From positions 62,001 through 126,000 of the forward strand of contig JAHQVJ010000041.1 of assembly GCA_019634415.1 (NCBI GenBank): a DNA stretch of 64,000 bases. The letters are read 5' to 3'. The position numbers and the translations under genes are program-made. The notes beneath the pieces were generated by a model. The model searched no databases. It was not told the DNA's origin and worked only from the letters and a program-made list of their open reading frames with translations. Shown here piece after piece: positions 41,511 to 49,904 of this stretch (its first letter is position 1; every line of letters starts with the position of its first letter). Source of the DNA: Myxococcales bacterium (GTDB lineage Bacteria; Myxococcota_A; UBA796; GCA-2862545).

Positions 41511-42470
41511 ATGTCACCTTTTCCCCCCGGTGTTCCACCTCTCTCGTCGTCCGGGGGCCCCGACCCCAATGCCTTGGACGAGGGGGATAGCGAGGTGCTT
41601 GGAACGGAGCGATGTCCGTCCGCCGAGGAGGAGCTCGCGCGAAGAGCCCAGCAGGGCGACGCGCAGGCCATCGAGGCGATCTACTGTGACTTCGTCGACT
41701 TGGTCGTCCTCGCCCTGAGTGCGCGCATGGGGGAGCGTTCGCTGCCACAGCAGCCGGAGGACCTCGCAGACGTCGCGTTCCTCACCGCGGTCCGCACCTT
41801 CGACGGGTCGCGGACCACGGCCGCGCATCCGTTCCTGGCCTGGTGGCTACTTCTGGCCAAGCGGCTCGCGCTCGATCAGGAGCGAGTCGAGGCGAACCGC
41901 GCTCGTCTCGCGCGCGCCAACGGGGAGCTGCTGCAGGCGCAGGTGCCCACCCCTCCCGATCGGCGCGCGGAGCTGCAGCAGGTCCTGCGCGTCGCGCGGG
42001 GACTGATCCGTGAGCACTGCACCGTGTTGGACGGTCCACTCTTCGACAGGTGGCTGGCCCGCGGGGGTGATCGACGCTGGAAGGACCTGGCCGCCGAGAT
42101 GCCGGCCATCTCGGTGGACCACGTGCTCGATGTGGGCTCGGCGCCCTGTGCGTCGGCGCTCGAGGACGTGCAGCGTGTGCTCAATGCGTTCCACAGGGCG
42201 CGTCTGCAGCTCGTGGTCTTCGCGCCGAATACCCAGGCGGTCCGGCGCTGGGCACGGCTCGTCCTGGAGCAGATCCACCACGGCTTGCGGCCGCGTACGG
42301 TGGAAGGGCAGCCTCGCATCACCCTGCGCCACGTGGCGGAGTCGGGATTGCGGCGTGCGGAGTTCCACGTCGTGGCCGGGGGCGACTGGACCGCTGATCA
42401 GGCCCGCATCCGGGTGCAGTCGATCCTCGATCTGTTGTGGGCGAGGGTCGCTATCGAGAGGCCCTCGTGA
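41511..42470 (+). CDS. Sigma-factor-like protein B, ECF region-2-like
   Basis: 319 residues. After a Pro/Ser-rich start, residues about 40-135 resemble ECF sigma region 2: ELARRAQQGDAQAIEAIYCD, then LADVAFLTAVRTFDGSR and HPFLAWWLLLAKRLALDQER. The C-terminal two thirds does not look like an ordinary region 4; a DRRWKDLAAEMPAISVDHVL helix pair could be a helix-turn-helix, and the final 60 residues (RRAEFHVVAGGDWTADQARI...) match the end of protein A. The stop overlaps the GTG of the kinase gene, so sigma-like protein and kinase are co-translated, a strong hint that they work together. Confidence 0.72.
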   Translation: MSPFPPGVPPLSSSGGPDPNALDEGDSEVLGTERCPSAEEELARRAQQGDAQAIEAIYCDFVDLVVLALSARMGERSLPQQPEDLADVAFLTAVRTFDGSRTTAAHPFLAWWLLLAKRLALDQERVEANRARLARANGELLQAQVPTPPDRRAELQQVLRVARGLIREHCTVLDGPLFDRWLARGGDRRWKDLAAEMPAISVDHVLDVGSAPCASALEDVQRVLNAFHRARLQLVVFAPNTQAVRRWARLVLEQIHHGLRPRTVEGQPRITLRHVAESGLRRAEFHVVAGGDWTADQARIRVQSILDLLWARVAIERPS

Positions 42471-43435
42471 CGGCTGACGCGTGGGGGCTACTCCGTGCCT
42501 TGGCTCACCGAGCTCGCCCGGTGCCGAGCGCAGCAGATCGGCTTCGGCGCGTCGTCCATGCGCTGTCGCGCCCCGAGGCCCCGACCTGGACGGGAGCGGG
42601 TGGGAGGGGCGCGTCGGGCCACGTGGCGGGTCGCCGGATCGGCTCTGTGGTGTTGCTCAGGCGAATCGGAGCGGGTGCCACGGGCGAGGTGTGGCGGGCG
42701 TGGCACCTCGTGCTGCGACGCGCCGTGGCGGCCAAGCTGCCCCTGCTCGCCGCTGGGGACGCGACGCGACTGGTTCGCGAGGGTCGCCTGCTGGGGCAGC
42801 TGGATCATCCGAACGTGGTGCGACGGGTGGAGGCGGCCGACGCCGAGGAGCCCCTCCTGGTCATGGAGCTGGTGGATGGCTGGTCGCTCGGAGAGCTGGT
42901 GCGTGTGCACGGCGCTTTCCCCGTGGCGTGGGTCTTGCCGCTGCTGTCTGGCGCGGCCCGAGGTGTGGCCGCGATGCACCGTGCGGGCATCGTCCACCAA
43001 GACCTGAAGCCCTCGAACCTCATGGTCGACCGCTGCGGGAGGGTGAAGGTGGTGGATCTGGGGATCTCGGCGCGCACGGACGAGCCTCGGGGTGAGCGGT
43101 CCGTCGGCACACCGTCGTTCATGTCGCCCGAGCGCCTCGACGGTGCAGCGGGCACGCCCTCGAGCGACGTGTGGGGTCTCGGGCTCACCCTCTTCACCCT
43201 GCTCGCAGGCCGGATCCCGCTCGAGGCGTCGGGTGTGGCTCCGTGTCTGCTGGCTGCACGCCCCGACTGCCCACCCCAGGTGGTGGACCTGTACCAGCGG
43301 TGCACCACCGACCGGGACGGTCGAGGGGCGGGCTCCCTCGTAGAGTGGATCGATGCGTTGGTGCCGAGGTTCGGAGGCGATCTCGCCGGGTTGCTGTGTG
43401 CGTCGGAGGCCAAGGCGGGCAATCTGTGGGGGTGA
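42467..43435 (+). CDS. Ser/Thr kinase with HQD in place of HRD
   Basis: 322 residues. Residues 1-50 are an N-terminal helical extension shared with the 63-aa protein upstream. The kinase domain has IGAGATGEVW (67-76), the ATP lysine in AAKLP (K90), a catalytic loop VHQDLKPSNL (176-185), DLG (197-199) in place of DFG, and MSPERLDG. The Arg before the catalytic Asp is Gln, so it is an 'RD-minus' kinase that would not need activation-loop phosphorylation; Asp, Lys and Asn are present and catalysis is likely. No membrane helix. GTG start overlapping the stop of sigma-like protein B (GTGA). Probable role: control of, or control by, protein B. Confidence 0.88.
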   Translation: MTADAWGLLRALAHRARPVPSAADRLRRVVHALSRPEAPTWTGAGGRGASGHVAGRRIGSVVLLRRIGAGATGEVWRAWHLVLRRAVAAKLPLLAAGDATRLVREGRLLGQLDHPNVVRRVEAADAEEPLLVMELVDGWSLGELVRVHGAFPVAWVLPLLSGAARGVAAMHRAGIVHQDLKPSNLMVDRCGRVKVVDLGISARTDEPRGERSVGTPSFMSPERLDGAAGTPSSDVWGLGLTLFTLLAGRIPLEASGVAPCLLAARPDCPPQVVDLYQRCTTDRDGRGAGSLVEWIDALVPRFGGDLAGLLCASEAKAGNLWG

Positions 43436-43466
43436 TGGCGCGTAAGGGGGAGCGAATCGCCCGGGA

Positions 43467-44345
43467 GTGATCGTGTTCTTCACCGTCAAGCAGCAGACCG
43501 TCGCCATCGTCCAGCGCTTTGGCAAGCACAAGGCCATCGCCCACGCGGGGCTCAACCTCATGACCCCGATCATCGACAGCGTGGTGGCCCGGCTGGACCT
43601 GCGCATCCAGGAGCTGGTGGTCCGCTGCGAGACCAAGACGAAGGACAACGTGTTCGTGCAGATGACCGTGGCCGTGCAGTTCCAGATCCAGAATCCGTTC
43701 GATGCCTACTACAAGCTCGCCAATCCTCGGGCGCAGATCGAGAGCTACGTGTATGACGTGGTGCGTGCGCGGGTGCCGTCCCTCACCCTCGACCAAGCCT
43801 TCGAGGCCAAGGACGACGTGGCGCACGCGGTCAAGGAGCAGCTGGCCGACATCATGGACGACTTCGGCTACCTCATCGTGAAGGCACTGGTCACCGACAT
43901 CGATCCCGACATCGCGGTGAAGGAGTCGATGAACCGGATCAACGCAGCGGAGCGCCTCAAGGTGGCCGCCGAGATGGAGGCAGAGGCCGACAAGATCCGG
44001 CAGGTGAAGGCGGCGGAAGCAGAGGCGGAGTCCAAGCACCTGCAGGGGATCGGGATCGCCAAGCAACGCAAGGCGATCGCCGATGGGTTGTCCGAGTCCG
44101 CTGAGCTGGTGCGCGAGAACCTCTCCACCATGTCCGCCGAGACGATCATGTCGCTGCTGCTGATGACGCAGTACTTCGACACGCTGCAGACCATGGCCGA
44201 CAAGTCCGGCACCCGCACGATCTTCATGCCGCACTCGCCTTCGGGCATGGACGAGATCTACAACCAGGTGCAGAAAGCAGTGACCGTCGGCGAGTCGCTG
44301 CAGGCCAGCGGTGTGACGTCGGTGAGAACTCCGACGCCTCGCTGA
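43467..44345 (+). CDS. SPFH/Band 7 protein, HIR (hypersensitive-induced-response) type
   Basis: 292 residues. Beyond the general Band 7 fold the sequence follows plant HIR proteins block by block: ERFGK-like QRFGKHK, RCETKTKDNVFVQ, AYYKLANPRAQIESYVYDVV, IDPDIAVKESMNRINAAERL, EAESKHLQGIGIAKQRKAI, and MTQYFDTL ... IFMPHSPSG near the end. SPFH proteins form membrane-associated rings. There is only a short hydrophobic N-terminus (VFFTV), again as in HIR proteins, which are acylated or peripheral. GTG at 43467; the GTG two codons on has the better-placed GGGAG. It lies 31 bases after the kinase gene, same strand. Confidence 0.92.
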   Translation: MIVFFTVKQQTVAIVQRFGKHKAIAHAGLNLMTPIIDSVVARLDLRIQELVVRCETKTKDNVFVQMTVAVQFQIQNPFDAYYKLANPRAQIESYVYDVVRARVPSLTLDQAFEAKDDVAHAVKEQLADIMDDFGYLIVKALVTDIDPDIAVKESMNRINAAERLKVAAEMEAEADKIRQVKAAEAEAESKHLQGIGIAKQRKAIADGLSESAELVRENLSTMSAETIMSLLLMTQYFDTLQTMADKSGTRTIFMPHSPSGMDEIYNQVQKAVTVGESLQASGVTSVRTPTPR

Positions 44346-44349
44346 CAGA

Positions 44350-44366
44350 TTCAGCTTGGTGCTGAA
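44350..44366 (+). promoter_or_regulatory. Hairpin TTCAGC-N5-GCTGAA after the SPFH gene
   Basis: A perfect 6-base inverted repeat beginning 5 bases after the SPFH stop. Could be part of a termination signal. Confidence 0.4.
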
Positions 44367-44382
44367 CAACCGATGTGGCAAA

Positions 44383-44406
44383 CTCAACACGAAGACTCGT
44401 GTTGAG
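44383..44406 (+). promoter_or_regulatory. Perfect 10-bp hairpin overlapping a ribosome binding site
   Basis: CTCAACACGA-AGAC-TCGTGTTGAG. The 3' arm ends in GAG of the GAGGTGG ribosome binding site for the ATG at 44415, so the folded RNA would partly hide it. Alternatively it is a DNA operator or a terminator. Confidence 0.6.
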
Positions 44407-44414
44407 GTGGGTAC

Positions 44415-44882
44415 ATGTGGATCGCGGCATTATGGTCGATGACAGCAGTGGCGGGGCCCTGGAAACCCTGGTCGGAGATGACGAGAGAGGAATCTCTCTT
44501 GTTGGTGGAGAGGCAAGATGAGCGGTTGCGTCTTCGGATCCGGCAGGACAAGCGGGCCGACATCGTGGTCTGCGCCGAGGTGACGGCTCCAGCGCGCTCT
44601 GCCTGGGCCCGGTATCTCGAGGTGGCCGTGGCTCGGCACGGGTCGGGTGACATGGTGCTCATCGAGCCTCCTCCCTCTCTGCTCGGGCCTTCCGCGGCTG
44701 GCAGCTGTGGGGTGGGGCTCGCCGTGCGGGACGGAGCAGTGGCGCTGACGGTGGTGCCGCTCGGGGATGCCGGTGCCGAGGTCACGGTCACGCTCACACC
44801 CCAGCGCGCGTCGTCGCTGGCGAGCTGGCTGGCGGCTCCGCGCGCCGTGGCCATGCCTCGTGGCACACCAGCGCCCCAGTAG
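44415..44882 (+). CDS. Hypothetical exported protein
   Basis: 155 residues. The N-terminus (MWIAALWSMTAVAG) is a short signal peptide, followed by PWKPWSEMTREESLLLVERQDE. The middle (RADIVVCAEVTAPARSAWARYLEVAVARHG) and the C-terminal VVPLGDAGAEVTVTLTPQ suggest a small beta-sandwich. No recognised family. It is separated from the SPFH gene by two hairpins, one of which may control its translation. Confidence 0.68.
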   Translation: MWIAALWSMTAVAGPWKPWSEMTREESLLLVERQDERLRLRIRQDKRADIVVCAEVTAPARSAWARYLEVAVARHGSGDMVLIEPPPSLLGPSAAGSCGVGLAVRDGAVALTVVPLGDAGAEVTVTLTPQRASSLASWLAAPRAVAMPRGTPAPQ

Positions 44883-44954
44883 CGCGAGGTCAGCAGTGTG
44901 GGTGGCCTCGCTTGCTGCACATTGGAACATCTTCGCGGCGGCGTCAGGTGGGTG

Positions 44955-44979
44955 TCCAGCTTCGAGGCCCCGAGCTGGA
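44955..44979. promoter_or_regulatory. Inverted repeat TCCAGCT-N11-AGCTGGA
   Basis: A perfect 7-base inverted repeat in the 203-base gap between two exported-protein genes; the rest of the gap shows nothing recognisable. May be a terminator for the upstream gene or an operator for the downstream one. Confidence 0.35.
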
Positions 44980-45085
44980 ATCGCTCAATTGCAACGCCTG
45001 GTACAGCGTGCCGACCCCCTGATCGAGGGCGTTAGCCTCGCGCTTGGCTGCTCGTGCGACGGGCAGTCAGGCCCGGGAGGTCGAC

Positions 45086-47506
45086 GTGGTCCTTGTTCGG
45101 CGGATGCTGGTCCCGTTGCTGGTCGTGTGGATGTCTGGATGCAACGCGTCGGAGTTGCGAGACGGGGACGTGGTGCAGGGCGCGCGCGTCGACCTCGCCG
45201 GCAAGAGGTTCGGACAGTGGAACCTGGGAGGGGCCACCTCCGAGGGCAGCATCGTGGAGGACGTGCTGGCGTTGATGCGGGGCCATCGGGACTTCTTCGA
45301 TCCGCACACCTCCGACCCGGCACGATTCGTTCGGCCCCACGACGGCACCGGCACGGACACGTTGTTGCCCGCGCCCGCACGCCCCTACGACCTGTCCGCT
45401 GTCGGCCTGCAGGAGATGGGTCCATTGGTGGCCGAGATCGCCTCGTTCGGCCAGCGCTCCTCTGGCGATCGGACCGTCGAGATGACGTTGACGGCGGGAC
45501 GACCCATGCCGCTCGGTTGGGCGCCCTCTGCTCGGAACGGAGAGGTCGTGTCGGAGCACGTCTGGACCATCACGACCACCCACGATGGCGTCCAGGTGGG
45601 TGATCCGGAGGTGTTCTACCTGTATTGGTTCCGGGCGCCGACCACGCCGGGAGGTGTGGTGAACACGGGCTTGCAGAGCCAGCTCGGAATCCTCTCGAGG
45701 CAGCGGGGGGACTACCTCACCAGCGTTCGCGGCACCCACACGCCCCCCGGCCGAGAGTCCAGCGCCCTCGATCCCCGTGGCCGGCGTCCCGCCTACCTCC
45801 TGACGGTGGACGAGGACTCGAATGGGCTGGTCGACTACATCCTCGGGACGTTTCATGCCTCGGCTGGGGAGCATGCCGACTCCGACGTCCACCACCTCCT
45901 GCCGCAGGTGGCCGACGAGCTGTACGAGCATCGTGCGTACCTCGGCTTCGATCGGGACGACAAGGCGGACTTCCTCAGGGGTCTACCTCCGTTCGTGCTG
46001 TTCGTGGACGCCGATCAGAGCCTCCTGCGTGATTCGCAGTTCGGCCGCGTCGGCTTGCAGCTGGGTGCCTACGAGGAGCGGTCGAGGCAGGGGGCCGCTC
46101 GTGGGATCGTCGCAGATCTCTGCAACCCGGGCGCGGACGCGACCCGTCCCAGCTCGGGTAGCCAGCAGGACTGGGCGTTCTTCGTCGATCCGGGAACCGA
46201 CTTCCTGGCACGGACCGTGGCGCTGGATCCGAGCGTCCCCGTGTCGGCGCATCGACCTGTGATCCACCTTCCCCAGGCGCTCACGCAGCAGGCGGTGGAC
46301 GATCAGCAGCGGCTTCGGGAGGCGTTCGACGGCGACGCGTCGCGCCCAGGCATCCAGGCCCCCGACGTGGTGAACGAAGCCCATTGCGATGCCGAGCACT
46401 CCGATTCGACCTATGCCTCGTTCGCCGACGGCCAGGTGGGCCTCGGCCTCGACCCGCTGGAGTCCCCCGCGGCGCAGGTGGCCGCGCTCTGTGGGTTCGC
46501 CGTGAGGCGTCAGGGGTTGTCGCGGCTCGACCGCTCGTGGGCGGCCGGGGCGTGTGTGTTCGAGGCGGGGATCTCGTCACCGGAGTGGTTCCGTGATCCA
46601 CAGCTGTCCGAGGCGTCGACTCGCACCCAGAGGCTGAACCGCGTCGATTGTGCGCCCGCGTCCACGGTGGACGATCGGCACCAAGGGCATCGGAGCTTGC
46701 TCCAGCAGGATCTGCTCGCGGCGACCTCCGTCGATGCGTCGGTGCTGCAGTCCCACGGGCTGCAGCGGCTCGCGCTCCAGGATGGACGCGGCTTCGTGTG
46801 GACGGATCCCACCGGGGAGCGCGCCTTCGAGCTGTGGGAGCGCTTCGAGGATGCCGGCGTTGCGCTGGTGAGCGTGCAGGTGCCGAGCCATCGCGTGGCT
46901 GAGATCCCGTCGTTTCCTGGACTTTTTGTGGACCTGTGGTTCACCGTGGATGCTGGACGCATCGACGACTGGTCCGACGAGATCGGCGCACCCTTGCCGA
47001 CCTGGTGGATCCGAGCGCAGGTCGCGATGGCCCAGGGGGTCCTCGACGATGCCACGAACAGGCTCCCCTTCGTCGAGGCCACGCAGGTGTCCGACTGGGA
47101 CGACGTTGGGGTCGCGTCCAAGGCCATCGACGGGAATCGAGATGCAGACTGGAGAAACGGAAGCGTCACCCACACGGGCACCAACCAGGACGCCTGGTGG
47201 CAGGGCGCGCTCGAGCGCCCGTCCCGGATCGAGACGCTGACCGTCTACAACCGAACGGACTGCTGCTCGGATCGCATCGACGGTACCTGGGTCTTCCTGT
47301 TCGATCGGGACATCACCGCCGGGCCCTACCAACCGGTGGACTGGCTCGACGCACTCGGGGCGTCCACCAGCGCGTGGACCCTCGAGGGAGACGGCCCCTC
47401 GTTCACCTTCACCGACGTCGACGCGGTGGCCCAATACGTGATGCTGTACAACCAGTCTCGCTACCTGCACTTCGCCGAGATGGAGGTGTTCGGCGCTCCA
47501 CAGTGA
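45086..47506 (+). CDS. Large lipoprotein with C-terminal fucolectin/F5-8C-like domain
   Basis: 806 residues. GTG at 45086 is preferred: GGGAGG lies 5 bases upstream and it gives a good lipoprotein signal (VLVRRMLVPLLVVWMSGC). The bulk (residues about 30-640) is not recognised; it has a few Cys and an SDVHHLLPQVADELYEH segment. From about residue 660 the C-terminus matches the eel-fucolectin/pentraxin (FTP) type of F5/8C carbohydrate-binding domain: VASKAIDGNRDADWRNGSVTH, DAWWQGALERPSRIETLTVYN, and RTDCCSDRIDGTWVFLFD. It is probably an outer-surface protein that binds sugars. Confidence 0.78.
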   Translation: MVLVRRMLVPLLVVWMSGCNASELRDGDVVQGARVDLAGKRFGQWNLGGATSEGSIVEDVLALMRGHRDFFDPHTSDPARFVRPHDGTGTDTLLPAPARPYDLSAVGLQEMGPLVAEIASFGQRSSGDRTVEMTLTAGRPMPLGWAPSARNGEVVSEHVWTITTTHDGVQVGDPEVFYLYWFRAPTTPGGVVNTGLQSQLGILSRQRGDYLTSVRGTHTPPGRESSALDPRGRRPAYLLTVDEDSNGLVDYILGTFHASAGEHADSDVHHLLPQVADELYEHRAYLGFDRDDKADFLRGLPPFVLFVDADQSLLRDSQFGRVGLQLGAYEERSRQGAARGIVADLCNPGADATRPSSGSQQDWAFFVDPGTDFLARTVALDPSVPVSAHRPVIHLPQALTQQAVDDQQRLREAFDGDASRPGIQAPDVVNEAHCDAEHSDSTYASFADGQVGLGLDPLESPAAQVAALCGFAVRRQGLSRLDRSWAAGACVFEAGISSPEWFRDPQLSEASTRTQRLNRVDCAPASTVDDRHQGHRSLLQQDLLAATSVDASVLQSHGLQRLALQDGRGFVWTDPTGERAFELWERFEDAGVALVSVQVPSHRVAEIPSFPGLFVDLWFTVDAGRIDDWSDEIGAPLPTWWIRAQVAMAQGVLDDATNRLPFVEATQVSDWDDVGVASKAIDGNRDADWRNGSVTHTGTNQDAWWQGALERPSRIETLTVYNRTDCCSDRIDGTWVFLFDRDITAGPYQPVDWLDALGASTSAWTLEGDGPSFTFTDVDAVAQYVMLYNQSRYLHFAEMEVFGAPQ

Positions 47507-47561
47507 GTCCGTCGGAGCGCGGGTGAGCCGTCGGGTGCTATGCCTGTGAGCCGAGGTCGGG

Positions 47562-48419
47562 ATGTCTTGGGAGCGGCGGGTCAACCGCGTCATCGATCAC
47601 GTGCGCACGCACCTTCGCGCAGAGCTGTCCATCGCCACGTTGGCGCGCGTGGCCCATGCCTCTCCCTTCCACTTCGCCCGCACCTTCAAGGCCGTGACGG
47701 GACAGACCGTGGTGCACTTCGTGCAGCGCGCGCGCCTCGAGCGCGCGGCCACGCTGATGCGGGCTCGCCCCGAGCGGCAGCTGACCGAGGTGGCCCACCT
47801 GGCGGGGTTCTCCAGCCTGTCCGACTTCTCGCGGGTGTTTCGCGCCCACTACGGGACTTCGCCCAGCCAGTGGGACCGCCGCAGCCGCCTCACGGCGGGG
47901 CTCGCGGAGTACGCCGATGTGCTCGCGGAGGCACGCGAGCGCTGCCCTCCCCATCGGATCCGGTTCACGGAGCACGTCGCCTGCCGCATCGGCTACGTGC
48001 GGCTTCCCACACCGTTCCTCGACAACGACGTCCTGCGGCAGGGCTACGAGGTGCTTACGGGCTGGTTCACGGCCCATGGCGTCGACTGGCGGCGGCAGCC
48101 TCTGGTGGGGCTGTCGTGGGACAACCCGGATGCCACCCCGCTCGATCAGGTGCGGTTCGATCTGGGCTTCGTGCTGCCCGAGGGGTTGTCGGGGCGGCAG
48201 GGCGTGGCCGAGCAGTCGCTGCCCGCCACCGAGACCATCCAGGTGCGCGTGCAAGGGCCGCGGCCGTGCATCGCGCTGGCCTGGGAGCAGCTGTACGAGG
48301 CCCTGGCCCGATCGAGTCGGGAGCCGCGGGATCTGCCTGGCCTGAAGCGCTTTCGACGGCGGCCCGACGAGCTGGGTTGGGACACCTTCGATCTCGACTG
48401 CGTCATTGCGGTTCGCTGA
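47562..48419 (+). CDS. AraC family regulator with GyrI-like C-terminal domain
   Basis: 285 residues. The AraC helix-turn-helix pair is at the N-terminus (LSIATLARVAHASPFHFARTF and LTEVAHLAGFSSLSDFSRVF), followed from about residue 125 by a GyrI-like/Bacterial transcription activator effector-binding domain. This order (AraC first, GyrI second) is the same as in Rob/GyrI-type regulators that respond to drug-like molecules. Target genes cannot be identified; the convergent SRPBCC gene next door may or may not be one. Confidence 0.92.
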   Translation: MSWERRVNRVIDHVRTHLRAELSIATLARVAHASPFHFARTFKAVTGQTVVHFVQRARLERAATLMRARPERQLTEVAHLAGFSSLSDFSRVFRAHYGTSPSQWDRRSRLTAGLAEYADVLAEARERCPPHRIRFTEHVACRIGYVRLPTPFLDNDVLRQGYEVLTGWFTAHGVDWRRQPLVGLSWDNPDATPLDQVRFDLGFVLPEGLSGRQGVAEQSLPATETIQVRVQGPRPCIALAWEQLYEALARSSREPRDLPGLKRFRRRPDELGWDTFDLDCVIAVR

Positions 48420-48422
48420 TCA

Positions 48423-48443
48423 GCTGCGAGCGAAGCTCGCAGC
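48423..48443. terminator. Bidirectional hairpin between convergent genes
   Basis: GCTGCGAGC-GAA-GCTCGCAGC, a perfect 9-base stem with a 3-base loop, 3 bases after the AraC stop and before the convergent SRPBCC stop. Confidence 0.65.
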
Positions 48444-48480
48444 CATCAGTACAGTGGCGGCGGAGCCGGCACGAGTCTGA

Positions 48481-48924
48481 TCAGCTCTCCAGTCTCGCCT
48501 TGAGGGTGTGCAGGTGGTCGCGGATCCCCTTGCGGAACAGGGGGGCCATCACCCGGTTCATCATGCGGCGGAACCAGGTGCTGCCGCGCGCGTCCATTCG
48601 GATCGTGAGGTGGCTGCCCTCGGGGCGCTCCTCCACGGACATGGTCGTGTCCCAGATGGTGCCGTGGGTGTCGGCCACCATGCGGACGGTGCGCTGGTCC
48701 GCGTCGTACTCCACGACCTCGAGCTCGGTGACCAAGGTCTTTCCCTTGCCCATGTCGCGGGTCTCGCGGAAGCGCGTACCCACGCCCTCGAAGCCCTCGC
48801 CACCGATGAACTCGATGGAGGTCACCGCGGGCGTGGTCTCGGGAAAGCGCTCCACCTCGGTGATGGTGCGGAACACGTCGGGCGCGGGTGCAGCGATGGT
48901 GAGGCTCTCGGTCACGACGGGCAT
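48481..48924 (-). CDS. SRPBCC (START/Bet v1-like) family protein
   Basis: 147 residues. The chain has the SRPBCC plan: an N-terminal strand ESLTIAAPAPDVFRTITEVERFPETTP, strands in the middle (VGTRFRETRDMGKGKTLVTELEV), and the long C-terminal helix (MNRVMAPLFRKGIRDHLHTLKARLES). Such proteins bind or transform hydrophobic ligands. ATG at 48924 follows GGAGGA; a second ATG five codons upstream is possible. Convergent with the AraC gene. Confidence 0.85.
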   Translation of the reverse strand: MPVVTESLTIAAPAPDVFRTITEVERFPETTPAVTSIEFIGGEGFEGVGTRFRETRDMGKGKTLVTELEVVEYDADQRTVRMVADTHGTIWDTTMSVEERPEGSHLTIRMDARGSTWFRRMMNRVMAPLFRKGIRDHLHTLKARLES

Positions 48925-49050
48925 GGCGTCCTCCGGCATCGAGCCTATGGGTGCGGTGTGTGCTGCGTTCGACGAATCGTGCGATCCTCGTCCGCGGTTG
49001 GTACGACGGAGGCCGTCGACCGTCGATCCTGCAACCAGGGGGACCCCAAG

Positions 49051-49875
49051 ATGCGAAGTGCGACGTGGATGCTGTTGTTGGGTGCGTGCTCCGGAACCAC
49101 CACCGATCCCGACACGACGGACACGGACGAGCCCGATGTCGTGGAGACGGGGACGCCGTCGGAGACGGGCTGTGAGGAGCGGGTGCCCAGCCGCGCCTGC
49201 GAGGCGGCGGATCCGCTGACGGGCACGGTGACGAACGCAGCTGGCGAGCCCCTCCCCGGCGCGTGGATCCGCTTCTGCAAAGGGGAGACCTGCTTCTTCG
49301 GGACCGCCGACGACGCAGGAGACTTCTGCATCGAGGCCGCCCCTGCTGGATGGCACGCCTTCGCCGTCAGCCCGCCGATCTGCTCCGACGGGTACACGGC
49401 AGCCGTGACGCCCGTGGAGTTCGAGGACGGACAGACGCGCACACTGGACATGACGCTGCAGGAGGTGGGTCCGGCCACCCCGCTGCCCGCCACGCCCGAG
49501 GAGATCGAGGTGGCAGACGGGCTGTTCCTCACCGTGGGAGCGGGCCAGCTGACCGCCGACTTCGAAGACCCCGCCACCGAGATCACGGGCGCGCGGGTGC
49601 CCGAGGCCGAGTGGCCCACCCTCGACATCGAGGGACAGGTGGTGGACGTCTGGTACGTTTCGCCCTTCGAGTTCAAGGCCGAGCCGAAGATGCCGGTGCG
49701 CTTCGCCAACGATCGCAGCCTGCCCGATGGCACGGTGCTGCACGTCCTCAACGGCTCCTACAAGGCGCAGGCCTGGATCGATGCGGGCACCGTGACGGCG
49801 AAGGGCGACTGGCTCGAGGGCGGCGAGGACCTCGGTGTGACATCGACGGTGGTGCTGGTGGATCGCTCGAAGTAG
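49051..49875 (+). CDS. Lipoprotein with carboxypeptidase-regulatory-like domain
   Basis: 274 residues from the ATG at 49051, preceded by GGGGGA. Signal MRSATWMLLLGAC with lipobox LGAC, then a Thr/Asp linker. Residues about 55-135 look like a CarboxypepD_reg-type beta-sandwich (LTGTVTNAAGEPLPGAWIRF), followed by a second strand-rich part. Probably a surface-exposed lipoprotein that binds or displays other proteins. Not recognised further. Confidence 0.75.
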   Translation: MRSATWMLLLGACSGTTTDPDTTDTDEPDVVETGTPSETGCEERVPSRACEAADPLTGTVTNAAGEPLPGAWIRFCKGETCFFGTADDAGDFCIEAAPAGWHAFAVSPPICSDGYTAAVTPVEFEDGQTRTLDMTLQEVGPATPLPATPEEIEVADGLFLTVGAGQLTADFEDPATEITGARVPEAEWPTLDIEGQVVDVWYVSPFEFKAEPKMPVRFANDRSLPDGTVLHVLNGSYKAQAWIDAGTVTAKGDWLEGGEDLGVTSTVVLVDRSK

Positions 49876-49904
49876 GCTTGGCCCCTCACGGAAGGGGGCC
49901 GCCG

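Noticed and set aside
40376-42470. Two normal ECF sigma factors
   Set aside because: Protein A has only a weak region-2 resemblance and neither has a clear region 4, so they are called sigma-like only.
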